Part shown: positions 1-7,756 of the stretch, one piece after another
How the letters are laid out: every line of letters starts with the position of its first letter
How positions within the stretch are numbered: position 1 is the first letter of the stretch
IMG/VR virus record: IMGVR_UViG_3300009481_000013
Span: 1 to 59,264 of that record
Strand: one strand, 5' to 3'
DNA: 59,264 nt
From: a virus
Translations under genes and position numbers: made by a program
Notes under the pieces: model-generated
Database searches by the model: none
What the model was told of the DNA's origin: nothing
The model's input: the letters and a program-made list of their open reading frames with translations, nothing else

Positions 1-114
1 ATTAAAATTAATTCATCTTTTATACCAAACCTCCGACCTAGACATATTGTTTATGTTCAGAAAGAAGGATATCGTAGATTCGCCGATGTTGACATTCGGA
101 AAGTAAGCAAATGA
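1..114 (+). CDS. SH3/KOW-like mini-protein, 3' end only
   Basis: The reading frame is open from the window edge and stops at 112-114. Its 37 visible residues end in a segment (HIVYVQ...DVDIRKVSK) that matches the C-terminal strand pattern of the following paralogues. It overlaps the next start as ATGA. It is the truncated first visible member of the tandem family; function unknown. Confidence 0.6.
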   Translation: MKINSSFIPNLRPRHIVYVQKEGYRRFADVDIRKVSK

Positions 115-302
115 ACCATTTTAAGAAAGGCAACCTAGTTGTAATAGTTGAAGAAGTCGCTGGAGAAGGGACTTCTATAAACAAAGGTGATTTAGGTATC
201 TATATCGGAAAGGTTAGTAAAAGCCTTCATAGAGTTTATCTGCTTAAAGGTAAGATATTTGTAAGTTTTTTTGAAAATGAGTTTATGAAGGCAAACAAAT
301 GA
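111..302 (+). CDS. SH3/KOW-like mini-protein, family member
   Basis: 63 aa. It begins with a charged K-K-G-N-L-V segment, has a central D-L-G-I-Y-I-G strand and ends in a basic/aromatic strand. This three-part pattern recurs in about fifteen neighbouring genes and suggests a small beta-barrel of the SH3/KOW type (inference from pattern only). It overlaps both neighbours by 4 bases, so it is probably translationally coupled. No catalytic residues are visible and the role is unknown. Confidence 0.75.
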   Translation: MNHFKKGNLVVIVEEVAGEGTSINKGDLGIYIGKVSKSLHRVYLLKGKIFVSFFENEFMKANK

Positions 303-532
303 CCAGTACCTTCAAAAAAGGTGAATTGGTGAAGTTGAGCCCAGAAGCTGGGTATTTTGCAATGATTGACGAATATCAAGATTTAGATTTAATAAATGAT
401 TTAGGCGTCTATATTAAAGCGCATGCATTGAAATGGACAAAAAAACCCTTCGTTCGCCACGATATTTATATGATAAGAGTGGGAAGAATTGTAACGCTCT
501 ATGAGAAAGAATTCGAGCCAATAAGCAAATGA
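299..532 (+). CDS. SH3/KOW-like mini-protein, family member
   Basis: 77 aa paralogue with FKKGELVKLS near residue 5, D-L-G-V-Y-I in the middle and a terminal strand ending in E-F-E-P-I-S-K. It is joined to both neighbours by ATGA overlaps. Divergence from its neighbours is high at the DNA level, so the duplication is old. Function unknown. Confidence 0.75.
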   Translation: MTSTFKKGELVKLSPEAGYFAMIDEYQDLDLINDLGVYIKAHALKWTKKPFVRHDIYMIRVGRIVTLYEKEFEPISK

Positions 533-768
533 ACATTGATATTAAAAAAGGTGATTTAGTCGAATTGAGTGAAGTATCCTATCTGAGGAACGTTGAAGGA
601 CTTGAAATCTTAGAACTTGGCGATGTAGGCGTTTACATTAGTCAGGTTTCTGAGACGCCATTCTCTGGTATGACACCGCAAACAACACGGCACATTATCC
701 ATATTTTAAGGGTGAAAAAAGCTATAGTGCTCTTTTATCACGAATTCGAGAAAGTATTGAAAAAATGA
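529..768 (+). CDS. SH3/KOW-like mini-protein, family member
   Basis: 79 aa paralogue: IKKGDLVELS at the start, G-D-V-G-V-Y-I in the middle, and a C-terminal strand H-I-I-H-I-L-R-V-K-K. ATGA overlaps on both sides keep it in the same translational chain. Function unknown. Confidence 0.75.
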   Translation: MNIDIKKGDLVELSEVSYLRNVEGLEILELGDVGVYISQVSETPFSGMTPQTTRHIIHILRVKKAIVLFYHEFEKVLKK

Positions 769-974
769 TCACTGCTAAGTTCAAAAGAGGCGATTTAATT
801 ACCATTAATCATAGCAATCTTATGGCTATTTACATTAGGGATATTTCTTCTAATGATGATATCTACATCAATGCTCAAGCCCGACACTTAGTTTATATAA
901 TAAGATCGAAAAATCGTGGTGGTGAGGCGCTGATGTCTATTACAAATATCAAGAAGGTATTTGTAAATGATTGA
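765..974 (+). CDS. SH3/KOW-like mini-protein, divergent member
   Basis: 69 aa. FKRGDLITIN opens the protein, a M-A-I-Y-I strand follows, and H-L-V-Y-I-I-R-S forms the usual third element. The spacing between the first two elements is shorter than in its neighbours. It overlaps the next gene by 8 bases. Function unknown. Confidence 0.7.
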   Translation: MITAKFKRGDLITINHSNLMAIYIRDISSNDDIYINAQARHLVYIIRSKNRGGEALMSITNIKKVFVND

Positions 975-1164
975 ACCACCTTATAAGCTGCGTCGAGGGG
1001 ATTTGATAGAGTTAAGCAATTTTTCTTATAAAACCGTTTATGAAGGTAATCTGTGCATCTATATTGGATTGAATAAATCTAGACTTTCTCACAAAATATA
1101 CAATATGAAGAGAAAAAAATTCTGTCATTTTAATATTAAATTTATCAAGAAGGTCCAATGTTGA
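967..1164 (+). CDS. SH3/KOW-like mini-protein, family member
   Basis: 65 aa paralogue with LRRGDLIELS, N-L-C-I-Y-I-G and a closing H-K-I-Y-N-M-K-R-K-K-F. It is closest to the next two genes, which share the L-C-I-Y-I and Y-N-x-R-x-K-K-F/E-F signatures, so these three form a recent sub-cluster. Function unknown. Confidence 0.75.
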   Translation: MIEPPYKLRRGDLIELSNFSYKTVYEGNLCIYIGLNKSRLSHKIYNMKRKKFCHFNIKFIKKVQC

Positions 1165-1367
1165 AAGAAGATTATCAAAAGGGTGATTTGGTTAAGGTAG
1201 CCAATTTCTTTACCGCGTCTGAAAGAACGGCGGCAGGCTTGGCTGATATAGAATACGACTTGTGCATCTATATTAGGCAAGGTCGTTTTGTAAACATCCA
1301 CTATCTTTACAATATAAGAAAAAAGAAGTTCTTAGATTATCTCTCAAAAAGTATCAAAAAAAAATAG
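1158..1367 (+). CDS. SH3/KOW-like mini-protein, family member
   Basis: 69 aa: YQKGDLVKVA, a 20-residue insert, then D-L-C-I-Y-I-R and Y-N-I-R-K-K-K-F-L. It overlaps the upstream gene by 7 bases and ends in a lysine run. Same sub-cluster as its neighbours. Function unknown. Confidence 0.75.
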   Translation: MLKEDYQKGDLVKVANFFTASERTAAGLADIEYDLCIYIRQGRFVNIHYLYNIRKKKFLDYLSKSIKKK

Positions 1368-1381
1368 AAAGAAGGTGGCAA

Positions 1382-1651
1382 ATGAACAAGCCTGAACTCA
1401 AGTTTAAGAAGGGTGACTTGATTAGGGTAATAAGATTTAGCATCCCTTCAGCAATAACAGATAAACCGCTTGTGGACTTTCCACTTAATGATGATTTGTG
1501 CATTTATATATGCTTGGATCCCAACAATGAAATGAGTGAAGGCGCGTTCGTGCTGCACAAAGTTTATAATCTCAGATTGAAAAAAGAATTTTATCATTAT
1601 TCAAACGTGTTAGAGAGCGTATCAAATAAACCCGCTTTCAAACTTTCATAA
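1382..1651 (+). CDS. SH3/KOW-like mini-protein, family member
   Basis: 89 aa. FKKGDLIRVI is followed by D-D-L-C-I-Y-I-C and Y-N-L-R-L-K-K-E-F. Unlike most members it is not overlapped by the upstream gene: a 14-base gap contains the ribosome binding site GAAGGTGG just before the ATG. Function unknown. Confidence 0.75.
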   Translation: MNKPELKFKKGDLIRVIRFSIPSAITDKPLVDFPLNDDLCIYICLDPNNEMSEGAFVLHKVYNLRLKKEFYHYSNVLESVSNKPAFKLS

Positions 1652-1672
1652 AGCCTTAAAGGATAAAACAAG

Positions 1673-1882
1673 ATGACATCAACTTTTAAGAAAGGCGACT
1701 TGGTAAGAGTAGTAACCAATATACCAGGTTCTGGCATTTGTGAAAGATTGGGGATTTATTTAGGTTACGAGTCAAAACATCAACTTTTTTATCCTCATTG
1801 TGTATTTGTAATGCAAACAGGCAAAAAAAGCAAAAATAATAAATATGAAGTTTTTAGAAGTTGTGAGGTTAGAAAGGTTTGA
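1673..1882 (+). CDS. SH3/KOW-like mini-protein, family member
   Basis: 69 aa, FKKGDLVRVV then R-L-G-I-Y-L-G-Y and a terminal strand. An AAGG site precedes the ATG. It overlaps the next gene by 4 bases. Function unknown. Confidence 0.75.
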   Translation: MTSTFKKGDLVRVVTNIPGSGICERLGIYLGYESKHQLFYPHCVFVMQTGKKSKNNKYEVFRSCEVRKV

Positions 1883-2133
1883 ACCAATCAATGAAAATTT
1901 TTGAAAAAGGCATTTTGGTGCAAACTGTTCATTCGGACTATTATTCAAAGAATAGTCCAGCTGGTCGTTTGGGTGTTTTGTTAAAATTTATTGGAGAACC
2001 TAGCCCGATAACTGGTTTAAAAGGCAGAAGGTTGTGGCAAGTTTGGTGGCAAGGTACTGACGATGTGTGCCTTGTAGATGAGCGATATATTAAAAATATG
2101 TTTCACACTTCGATACGCGATTGTAAATTTTAA
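1879..2133 (+). CDS. SH3/KOW-like mini-protein, family member
   Basis: 84 aa. The start codon is TTG overlapping the upstream stop; the ATG at residue 5 is an alternative. FEKGILVQTV, R-L-G-V-L-L-K and a Trp-rich segment (L-W-Q-V-W-W) follow. The tryptophans are unusual for the family and could mark a ligand surface. Function unknown. Confidence 0.65.
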   Translation: MNQSMKIFEKGILVQTVHSDYYSKNSPAGRLGVLLKFIGEPSPITGLKGRRLWQVWWQGTDDVCLVDERYIKNMFHTSIRDCKF

Positions 2134-2390
2134 TGCTAAAACAAAATTATAGAAAAGGCGAGCTTCTTTACATTAAGAATGAGGATCGACTACCTATTTC
2201 ATTGAAAAATTGTCAAGGAAAAATGGGAATCTTCCTTTTTGAAGAGCGTAAGGCAGAAAAAATTGGTCGTTATGAAGTTTATGTCTTAGGTGTGGGAAAA
2301 AGGTGGTTTGCATCGTTCGAGATAGAGCCTTTTGCTCCAAGTTTGCACCGAGAGGCACCAACAGAGCTTGATGGGACGAACGATGTTTAA
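2133..2390 (+). CDS. SH3/KOW-like mini-protein, family member
   Basis: 85 aa: YRKGELLYIK, K-M-G-I-F-L-F, then Y-E-V-Y-V-L-G. It overlaps the upstream stop by one base (TAATG). Function unknown. Confidence 0.75.
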   Translation: MLKQNYRKGELLYIKNEDRLPISLKNCQGKMGIFLFEERKAEKIGRYEVYVLGVGKRWFASFEIEPFAPSLHREAPTELDGTNDV

Positions 2391-2682
2391 AAAAGGTGAC
2401 TTAGTTGCGCTTGAACATTGCAAAGATCCCAAGTGTTGCGATAAGAAAACATCTTACTTGTGTGGTTGTTTAGACGTTGAATGTTTCAAAAAAGGTCACT
2501 TATTGATTGTTCTGAAGAAAGCGAATACTGCATATATACCCCCACCAATCAATCAAATCAAATATAGAGAAGGTGAATGGGATAGATATGAACTCTATGA
2601 CCTTAATCGGTATTGGAAATCAAGAAAAAAAACTACATTTTACAGTATACATTTAAAATTGGTCAATAGAAATGAGGTCTAA
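2383..2682 (+). CDS. SH3/KOW-like mini-protein with Cys-rich insert
   Basis: 99 aa. I place the start at the ATG at 2383, where the family motif FKKGDLVALE begins; an upstream in-frame ATG would add 17 residues unlike the family. It carries a Cys-rich stretch (K-C-C-D-K-K-...-C-G-C-...-C-F) that could bind zinc, followed by H-L-L-I-V-L and an aromatic C-terminal strand. Function unknown. Confidence 0.65.
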   Translation: MFKKGDLVALEHCKDPKCCDKKTSYLCGCLDVECFKKGHLLIVLKKANTAYIPPPINQIKYREGEWDRYELYDLNRYWKSRKKTTFYSIHLKLVNRNEV

Positions 2683-2941
2683 AGTGTCGGCATTATCAGG
2701 TGGAAGAGTATCTTATAACGTTCCTCAAGAGCATAAAAGAGGTGATCTGGTCTTAACGACAAACTCATTTAGTCGAGATAAAAAGTGGTATGGGATAGTA
2801 TTGAATTGTAGAGCTTATATGGGCACTCAGTACCGACTTTACGATTTGTTGGTCTTAAGTTTAAATAATAGAAATGTAAAAGTCTTGGTTAGAAATACAG
2901 AAATAGAGAAAGCTTCAAAGAAAGGAAACAATAGTGTTTGA
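2672..2941 (+). CDS. SH3/KOW-like mini-protein, family member
   Basis: 89 aa with a 20-residue N-terminal extension before HKRGDLVLTT. W-Y-G-I-V-L-N and Y-R-L-Y-D-L-L-V form the later strands. It overlaps genes on both sides (11 and 8 bases). Function unknown. Confidence 0.65.
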   Translation: MRSKVSALSGGRVSYNVPQEHKRGDLVLTTNSFSRDKKWYGIVLNCRAYMGTQYRLYDLLVLSLNNRNVKVLVRNTEIEKASKKGNNSV

Positions 2942-3557
2942 TTTTATTGTTAATATATTCTCAAAAAAAGAAAACCAACATCCGCAAGATATATTAAATG
3001 CAAAGATGTTTGAAAACTACCCAGGTTTAAAAATGAAGTTCCTCGGCTATACACGAGGTCACAAAAGAGTATACTCAAGTGTTGGCATTTGTGAACATCT
3101 TGCCTATCTGGATGCTTCCACTAAAGAAGATAAGATGAATATTTTGCAAAATCGTATAAAACGTGCTGGTTTGAGTGAATTTGGCTTATGTCCTCAGACA
3201 GTTCTTGATGGTGAAGGGTTTTTGAATATTCCTATGATTGATTTTGTTGGCAATCATAATGCTAACTATTTTAAAACGATGGCTCAAACGATGGGCGACA
3301 AGCTGCCTTTCTTGAGAGGAGCTAAGCTTTTTATTTTTCACAGCGGAAACAGTTATCATGGCTATGTCGATAAGATGATTGATTCAGAGAACTATCTCAA
3401 GTGGGGCAACTTCTTGCTTGAATCATCTGGAGTTGATCGCGCCTGGGTTAAGATGGGTATGCGGTGCCTTAGATGGTCTTTGAGTAAAGAAAATAATCGT
3501 AAAAAGCCTTCTCTATTTCAGGAGTTTGAGATTGGCACTAGGACATCAAAATGCTAA
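2934..3557 (+). CDS. Unknown protein, 207 aa
   Basis: GTG start preceded by AAAGGAA. It is much longer than the small genes around it. The middle holds H-S-G-N-S-Y-H-G-Y and W-G-N-F-L-L, with D-R-A-W-V-K-M-G-M-R-C-L-R-W-S near the C terminus. That ending (histidines, then W...R-C-L-R-W-S) recalls primase-polymerase-type proteins of phages, but I cannot see a complete catalytic triad. It ends overlapping another SH3-like gene. Confidence 0.6.
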   Translation: MFDFIVNIFSKKENQHPQDILNAKMFENYPGLKMKFLGYTRGHKRVYSSVGICEHLAYLDASTKEDKMNILQNRIKRAGLSEFGLCPQTVLDGEGFLNIPMIDFVGNHNANYFKTMAQTMGDKLPFLRGAKLFIFHSGNSYHGYVDKMIDSENYLKWGNFLLESSGVDRAWVKMGMRCLRWSLSKENNRKKPSLFQEFEIGTRTSKC

Positions 3558-3745
3558 AAAGGGGTCAACTAGTGAAAATAGTAAATGATAAATCTAATCA
3601 TCCGCTTCAGCAGGCTGGCAAAATTGGTGTTATTGTAGACGTTAAAAATTATCAAAATGTGACGCTATATTTTGTAGATATTCAAAATACGAATAACAAG
3701 AAGCTTAATTTTTCTTATCTAGAAGAATCTCTTTTTCTGTTGTAG
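3551..3745 (+). CDS. SH3/KOW-like mini-protein, family member
   Basis: 64 aa: LKRGQLVKIV, G-K-I-G-V-I-V-D-V and V-T-L-Y-F-V-D-I. This is a compact member and the clearest KOW-like one, because the G-x-I-G-V-I-V core is intact. ATG overlaps the previous stop. Function unknown. Confidence 0.7.
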   Translation: MLKRGQLVKIVNDKSNHPLQQAGKIGVIVDVKNYQNVTLYFVDIQNTNNKKLNFSYLEESLFLL

Positions 3746-3759
3746 ATAGAAGAGGCAAA

Positions 3760-3987
3760 ATGGATACTAAATGCAAAAAATGTCATAAAGAAAAAATAAC
3801 AGTTCAACTTCAAACTTGTTTGGGCTATACTTACTATGAGAAGAACGCTTGCAAGTGTTGTGATTTAGAATTGTTTGGTCCTTGCAAATGTAGCCTTTTC
3901 CTGCCTTCGTCGTCCTGTGGACTTTCAAACGTTTTTTGGAGAGGGCATATTGAGTACTGGCGGCATATTTTTGGAAGATTTAAATAA
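3760..3987 (+). CDS. Small Cys-rich protein, possible zinc binder
   Basis: 75 aa with CxxC pairs near the start (C-K-K-C), the middle (C-K-C-C) and C-K-C-S, consistent with a zinc knuckle. AGAGGC precedes the ATG. Its last 38 bases overlap the next gene in another frame. Function unknown. Confidence 0.55.
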   Translation: MDTKCKKCHKEKITVQLQTCLGYTYYEKNACKCCDLELFGPCKCSLFLPSSSCGLSNVFWRGHIEYWRHIFGRFK

Positions 3988-4213
3988 AGTTCCTGACAAA
4001 TGTAGTTTAGTTGAAATAACTAAAAGCTCACGCTATGGAAAACACAAAATCGAAATAGGCAATGTTGGTATTTTTGTCGAGTTTGTCAAAACATCTACAG
4101 AAGAAAAAGAATATGGTGGCTTAATACTAGAGTGGTTTTATGTATATCTGCCTAATATCGGACAAACTATATGTGTTCCAAGGACTGAGTTTAAGGTCTT
4201 GAATAAGGCTTGA
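3950..4213 (+). CDS. SH3/KOW-like mini-protein, family member
   Basis: I chose the TTG at 3950 because GGAGAGGG lies just upstream and the family-like segment starts soon after (87 aa). D-K-C-S-L-V-E-I, G-N-V-G-I-F-V-E-F and F-Y-V-Y-L reproduce the three-strand pattern. The frame stays open upstream, so the start is uncertain. Its stop lies next to promoter 4210-4238. Confidence 0.55.
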   Translation: MSTGGIFLEDLNKVPDKCSLVEITKSSRYGKHKIEIGNVGIFVEFVKTSTEEKEYGGLILEWFYVYLPNIGQTICVPRTEFKVLNKA

Positions 4214-4238
4214 CATTGTGTTTGTACTGTGTTAATCT
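4210..4238 (+). promoter_or_regulatory. Sigma70-like promoter
   Basis: TTGACA (4210-4215), 17-base spacer, TAATCT (4233-4238). It has the same -35 and spacing as the other promoters of this window and lies 35 bases before the GTG of the next gene, which has its own AGGAG site. Confidence 0.6.
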
Positions 4239-4272
4239 CAGTTAGGTAATAATAAACTTTAGGAGATTTTTC

Positions 4273-4602
4273 GTGAATGATGCCGAAGTAAGTTTTGAAC
4301 TAGAAGATTTGCGCTCCATTACAAAAGAAGCTATTGAAAAAAACAATAAAGATAGTGAAATTAAAATAACCCCTTTAAGTGATTCCTCGATTAATAATCA
4401 TATCCAAAATATGGAAAAAGATATTCAAGATTTTGCAAAGCAAGGTTTTTTTGAAGTCTTTTGGGATTTTGGAACTAGTAATATTCCTCTATTTCACGTG
4501 AGACAAATCTCAAAAGCTTTCAAACAAAAGCATCCACAATTCAGGCAAAAAACACATTCAGGAACCCTAAAGATTAGCGTCTATTGGGGAACAGAGTTTT
4601 AA
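4273..4602 (+). CDS. Unknown protein, 109 aa
   Basis: GTG start eight bases after AGGAG. The N-terminal half is acidic and helical. The C-terminal half holds an aromatic segment (F-F-E-V-F-W-D-F) and K-A-F-K-Q-K-H-P. It is the first gene after promoter 4210-4238, so it probably leads a transcript running to the terminator at 8510. Function not recognised. Confidence 0.65.
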   Translation: MNDAEVSFELEDLRSITKEAIEKNNKDSEIKITPLSDSSINNHIQNMEKDIQDFAKQGFFEVFWDFGTSNIPLFHVRQISKAFKQKHPQFRQKTHSGTLKISVYWGTEF

Positions 4603-4622
4603 ATTAAGAAAGGAAACATCAA

Positions 4623-5042
4623 ATGAGTAATGAAAAACCACATTGTCTTTCAGATTACTGGCAGATTGAACACAATCGTCGCTTGAGCGCAAAAAATACA
4701 AAGATGCCAAACAGAATGAACGATTCGTCAGCTCAGCATTATATCAAAAAAGGAAAAGTTCCTCACAAAAGATATGGCAAGACTTGTGGCAAATACAATC
4801 CAAAATACAGGCGAGTCAAGAAAGGCAACAAAGCTATTTTTCAGTACGGAGAAGTAGTATCTGTTAACAATCGTCAAGGATATATTCGAGATCATTATGA
4901 ATATGATGGTGTTATCTTTTACCAAATCGCTTGGCGTGTAGGAGATTCACAACTTTCTTGGTACGATAGGCATATCGGAAATGACAAAGTTCCTAGTCGT
5001 GGCTGGACCGAAGCACGTTTTATCAAGAGAATCGATGAATAA
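4623..5042 (+). CDS. Basic protein with SH3-like C-terminal half
   Basis: 139 aa. The first 70 residues are strongly basic. The second half (A-I-F-Q-Y-G-E-V-V-S-V, then G-V-I-F-Y-Q-I-A-W-R-V-G) resembles the small barrel proteins nearby, so it may be a fused family member. AAGGAAA precedes the ATG. Confidence 0.6.
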   Translation: MSNEKPHCLSDYWQIEHNRRLSAKNTKMPNRMNDSSAQHYIKKGKVPHKRYGKTCGKYNPKYRRVKKGNKAIFQYGEVVSVNNRQGYIRDHYEYDGVIFYQIAWRVGDSQLSWYDRHIGNDKVPSRGWTEARFIKRIDE

Positions 5043-5265
5043 GACTAACCTCATAGTTGACATTGAAGCAAAAGGTATGTATACGGAACAAGAATTGCGT
5101 TATTTGTCAGAACAGATTTGCAACTTCCTTTCTGGACCCCACGGAAATGGAATTACTGTAGGTACTCGTTACGACAAGAGTGATAAAACATTTGAAGTGT
5201 CAGATGTAAATATCAAACACCCTTCAAGCCTTGTATGGACAGCAAGCTGGTTCTCAGGTGATTAA
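5035..5265 (+). CDS. Unknown small protein, 76 aa
   Basis: I chose the ATG at 5035, overlapping the upstream stop by eight bases, rather than the ATG at 4981, which would lie deep in the previous gene. The product is mixed alpha/beta with T-E-Q-E-L-R-Y-L-S-E-Q and a Trp-rich end. Function not recognised. Confidence 0.55.
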   Translation: MNKTNLIVDIEAKGMYTEQELRYLSEQICNFLSGPHGNGITVGTRYDKSDKTFEVSDVNIKHPSSLVWTASWFSGD

Positions 5266-5537
5266 TGGCTAGAATTTTCTTCTTTACTAAACAACCTATC
5301 GAGATTGTCAGAATTCTTGACGGAAAGCTTGATGATTGCAGATTAGAAAAGCACCCCATTCGTTTAATAAATGGGGAAGAATATGTTTATAGTTATTGCA
5401 AATTTCGGAAAATAAGATTTAGAGAAGATGGTCGTCGATATCTAATGATTTATTTAGAATCAGAATTTGAATATTTCCCAGCCATAAAAGTAAGAAAGAT
5501 CTTTGATGATGATGAATGTTGCCCTGACCAACGATGA
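5265..5537 (+). CDS. Unknown small protein, 90 aa
   Basis: ATG overlaps the previous stop by one base. The protein is rich in beta-forming and basic residues (V-Y-S-Y-C-K-F-R-K-I-R-F, Y-L-M-I-Y-L), and may be another divergent small barrel. Function unknown. Confidence 0.6.
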   Translation: MARIFFFTKQPIEIVRILDGKLDDCRLEKHPIRLINGEEYVYSYCKFRKIRFREDGRRYLMIYLESEFEYFPAIKVRKIFDDDECCPDQR

Positions 5538-5805
5538 GTTTAAAACCATAACAAAGATAACCAGTAGACCGCAAATTGTGATTTATATTGCCCTGTTGGA
5601 TAGGGCAAACAGAGATACTAACTGGGATTGGCACGTTAATGTAGGCTATATCGACTTCTTATTGAAAGAAACACCTTTCAGCAAAGGAACGATTACGGAA
5701 TCTCTTCAGCATCTAGCTTGGGATGGTCACATTGAAAAAACAGGCGACCCAATGATTCCATTTCCTGACTGTCCAATTTTAATCACTTCAAGAAAACAAC
5801 AATGA
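5512..5805 (+). CDS. Winged-helix-like DNA-binding protein
   Basis: 97 aa from the ATG at 5512; the run of ATG codons just upstream makes the exact start uncertain. The order helix (Q-I-V-I-Y-I-A-L-L-D-R-A), helix (Y-I-D-F-L-L-K), recognition-like helix (S-K-G-T-I-T-E-S-L-Q-H-L) and wing (W-D-G-H-I-E-K-T-G-D) is that of winged-helix domains in phage replication or regulatory proteins. Which role applies is not visible. Confidence 0.55.
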   Translation: MNVALTNDEFKTITKITSRPQIVIYIALLDRANRDTNWDWHVNVGYIDFLLKETPFSKGTITESLQHLAWDGHIEKTGDPMIPFPDCPILITSRKQQ

Positions 5806-6020
5806 ATATTATCTTATTTAAACGTGGCGATTTAGTCATCGACGCAGCAAGAAATCTACACGGCTTAATCGTAGAGGTTGGTCTTAAGTCTGTAACCGTC
5901 AAATGGGCTAACAAGCCAATGATAAAAGAATATAGAAAAGAACAACTAATGCTTAATTCTTACCTCCGTCAAAAAATAATGGACGGAACATATCTTTACA
6001 ACGAAAAGGCAAATAAATGA
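5802..6020 (+). CDS. SH3/KOW-like mini-protein, family member
   Basis: 72 aa: FKRGDLVIDA, H-G-L-I-V-E-V-G, S-V-T-V-K-W-A. The middle element resembles a KOW motif. ATGA overlap with the preceding gene and with the exonuclease that follows. Confidence 0.65.
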   Translation: MNIILFKRGDLVIDAARNLHGLIVEVGLKSVTVKWANKPMIKEYRKEQLMLNSYLRQKIMDGTYLYNEKANK

Positions 6021-6574
6021 GTAAAATGATTTTTGACACACTAAAATATGCTTGGACAGACCTTGAAACCACAGGAACCGAAACAGAAGGTGGTGGTATT
6101 TTGGAAGTAGCTTGCATTATCACTGATAGAGCCCTTCAAGAGCTAGGTCGTTTTCACACTCTTGTCCATCCAGGTGATGAAGCGCTAAAAAATATGAGTC
6201 CGTATGTAGCAAATATGCACACTTCGAACAACCTCTTGAGAGACATTCAGGCTCTTGATGTCCCTTCTATTGAAGAAGCAGATGAAAAGTTTGCCGATTT
6301 CCTTAGGCATTACAATCAAGGTGAGCCAAAAGATATCATCCTCGCAGGAAACACCGTTGAGGGAGTAGATTTACCTTTCATTAAGTCTTTTATGCCATTA
6401 TCAAATAAAGAAAAACATTATAGGTATTTTGATATCACTTCTTTAAGGATTGGTGGTGGAATCAAGAATGGGCACGATGTAGATTTCGAAAAATCTCGTG
6501 GTCATCGAGCTTTTGACGATGTGCTTGAGTGTATTGAAGAGTTCAAATTTCTCAGAGCACAAATTCTCAAATAA
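6017..6574 (+). CDS. DnaQ-like (DEDDh) 3'-5' exonuclease
   Basis: 185 aa. Exo I is D-L-E-T-T-G near residue 16 (aspartate and glutamate metal ligands), followed by E-V-A-C-I-I-T-D. A candidate Exo II is G-N-T-V-E-G-V-D-L-P near residue 112, and Exo III is H-R-A-F-D-D-V near residue 165 (catalytic His and last Asp). Length and motif order fit oligoribonuclease/RNase T/DnaQ enzymes, which remove nucleotides from 3' ends in the cytoplasm. Whether the substrate is DNA or RNA cannot be read from sequence. ATGA overlap upstream. Confidence 0.85.
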   Translation: MSKMIFDTLKYAWTDLETTGTETEGGGILEVACIITDRALQELGRFHTLVHPGDEALKNMSPYVANMHTSNNLLRDIQALDVPSIEEADEKFADFLRHYNQGEPKDIILAGNTVEGVDLPFIKSFMPLSNKEKHYRYFDITSLRIGGGIKNGHDVDFEKSRGHRAFDDVLECIEEFKFLRAQILK

Positions 6575-6892
6575 ATGTTTAAAGTTTTATTTTTTAGCTC
6601 TCTATTTTTTACCCTTCAACCAACAGTTTATCAAGCCACTTGGATTACGACTGGTTATGGTTACGGAGCACCAAAGAAAAGTATCATAGTAGTAAAACCG
6701 TGTCAACCAGTAAATCACTACGATAAAGCAAAGTTTAATCGATTTTGTGCAAACGCGGGTAAATACCTTAAACATCAAAAAGGAAGTATGTTCTGCACTC
6801 ACTCAGGTCTACTTACAAAAGAGAAATGTGAAGATGTTGTTCGTCAAAATACGAAAGGAAAACGAACTATTTTAAGACTAATCGAAGATTGA
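6575..6892 (+). CDS. Small secreted protein
   Basis: 105 aa, starting directly after the exonuclease stop. The first ~20 residues (M-F-K-V-L-F-F-S-S-L-F-F) form a signal-peptide-like hydrophobic segment. Three to four cysteines in the rest could form disulfides in the periplasm. Function not recognised. Confidence 0.6.
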   Translation: MFKVLFFSSLFFTLQPTVYQATWITTGYGYGAPKKSIIVVKPCQPVNHYDKAKFNRFCANAGKYLKHQKGSMFCTHSGLLTKEKCEDVVRQNTKGKRTILRLIED

Positions 6893-7018
6893 AAAGTTTG
6901 GACTGTAAAAGCTTTCTACGCTCTGCTAAGATGATGCAAACAGAGCGACAAACAACATCGCAAAACGCAGGAGCGGACGACTCTGGATTTCCTCAGCGGT
7001 GTTATAGGAAGACTAAGT
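6893..7018 (+). other. Intergenic stretch with inverted repeat
   Basis: This 126-base gap holds a perfect 7-bp inverted repeat, CGCTCTG (6919-6925) and CAGAGCG (6941-6947), with no T-tract, so it is not a classical terminator. No promoter of the window's common type is visible. Confidence 0.45.
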
Positions 7019-7540
7019 ATGGCAAAGTTTAAAATTGGAGATTGGGTGGAGATTACTCCAAATCCTGATACTTCTTGGAGTGAATGGTCAACTAATCACG
7101 ATAGCTTTTGCGGAGCTATCGGTTACATTGGCGAAATAAGAGATAGCTTCTCTCAATTTGAAGATAACGACAAAATAAAAATCATTGTAGACTTTCGGGA
7201 AGATGTTTTCGGAGGTGGATATAATAGAAATTTTCTATGGTTCCTTAAGCGGCACGTAATCCTTTCAAACAAAACTTCAGAAGAAACAAAACAAAATCTT
7301 AGAAAGAGAGGAAGCGAACTTCAACGATGGGAAGCAACAAAGCGTTCAGTTGTAGACAAAAGTTTAAAAAAAGTCTTTTCGCCTCAGAAGAAGAAAAAAG
7401 TACCCGAAAAAGTAGATATCTGGGATGAAAAAACTGATCCAATGATCTCTATACCTAAGAGGACTAATGATAAAACATTTGATTTATTTGATGATGGTAT
7501 TGATATAGATGACTGGCTTAATGATACTTTTGGTCCCTAA
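7019..7540 (+). CDS. SH3/KOW-like protein with long charged tail
   Basis: 173 aa. FKIGDWVEIT and I-G-Y-I-G-E-I reproduce the small-barrel pattern in the first 80 residues. A lysine-rich linker and a very acidic C terminus (D-D-G-I-D-I-D-D-W) follow. It is the longest apparent member of the family in this window. Function unknown. Confidence 0.6.
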   Translation: MAKFKIGDWVEITPNPDTSWSEWSTNHDSFCGAIGYIGEIRDSFSQFEDNDKIKIIVDFREDVFGGGYNRNFLWFLKRHVILSNKTSEETKQNLRKRGSELQRWEATKRSVVDKSLKKVFSPQKKKKVPEKVDIWDEKTDPMISIPKRTNDKTFDLFDDGIDIDDWLNDTFGP

Positions 7541-7549
7541 GAGGAAAAT

Positions 7550-7756
7550 ATGCAAGTTAAAGAACTGCGCGAAGCACTTGAAGATTTAAATGATGAAGAC
7601 GAAGTTGTCATTGAGATTCGAAGTTTTACTTGGGGGTGCTACAAGAAGGTTAAAGACCTTCAAAAGAAAACACTTCAACAAAAGGGTGAATTTTTTGAAG
7701 ACGAAACCTATCTTGGAGAGCCTGAATTTCCAGTCAATGTTGCCATCCTCAAATGA
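7550..7756 (+). CDS. Unknown acidic protein, 68 aa
   Basis: GAGGAAA precedes the ATG. The start V-K-E-L-R-E-A-L-E-D-L-N-D-E-D-E-V is typical of small phage proteins beginning with a leucine-rich helix and an acidic turn. Function unknown. Confidence 0.6.
   Translation: MQVKELREALEDLNDEDEVVIEIRSFTWGCYKKVKDLQKKTLQQKGEFFEDETYLGEPEFPVNVAILK

Noticed and set aside
4728-4925. Hydrophobic 65-aa minus-strand frame
   Set aside because: It is antisense to a coupled plus-strand gene and has no ribosome binding site or promoter.
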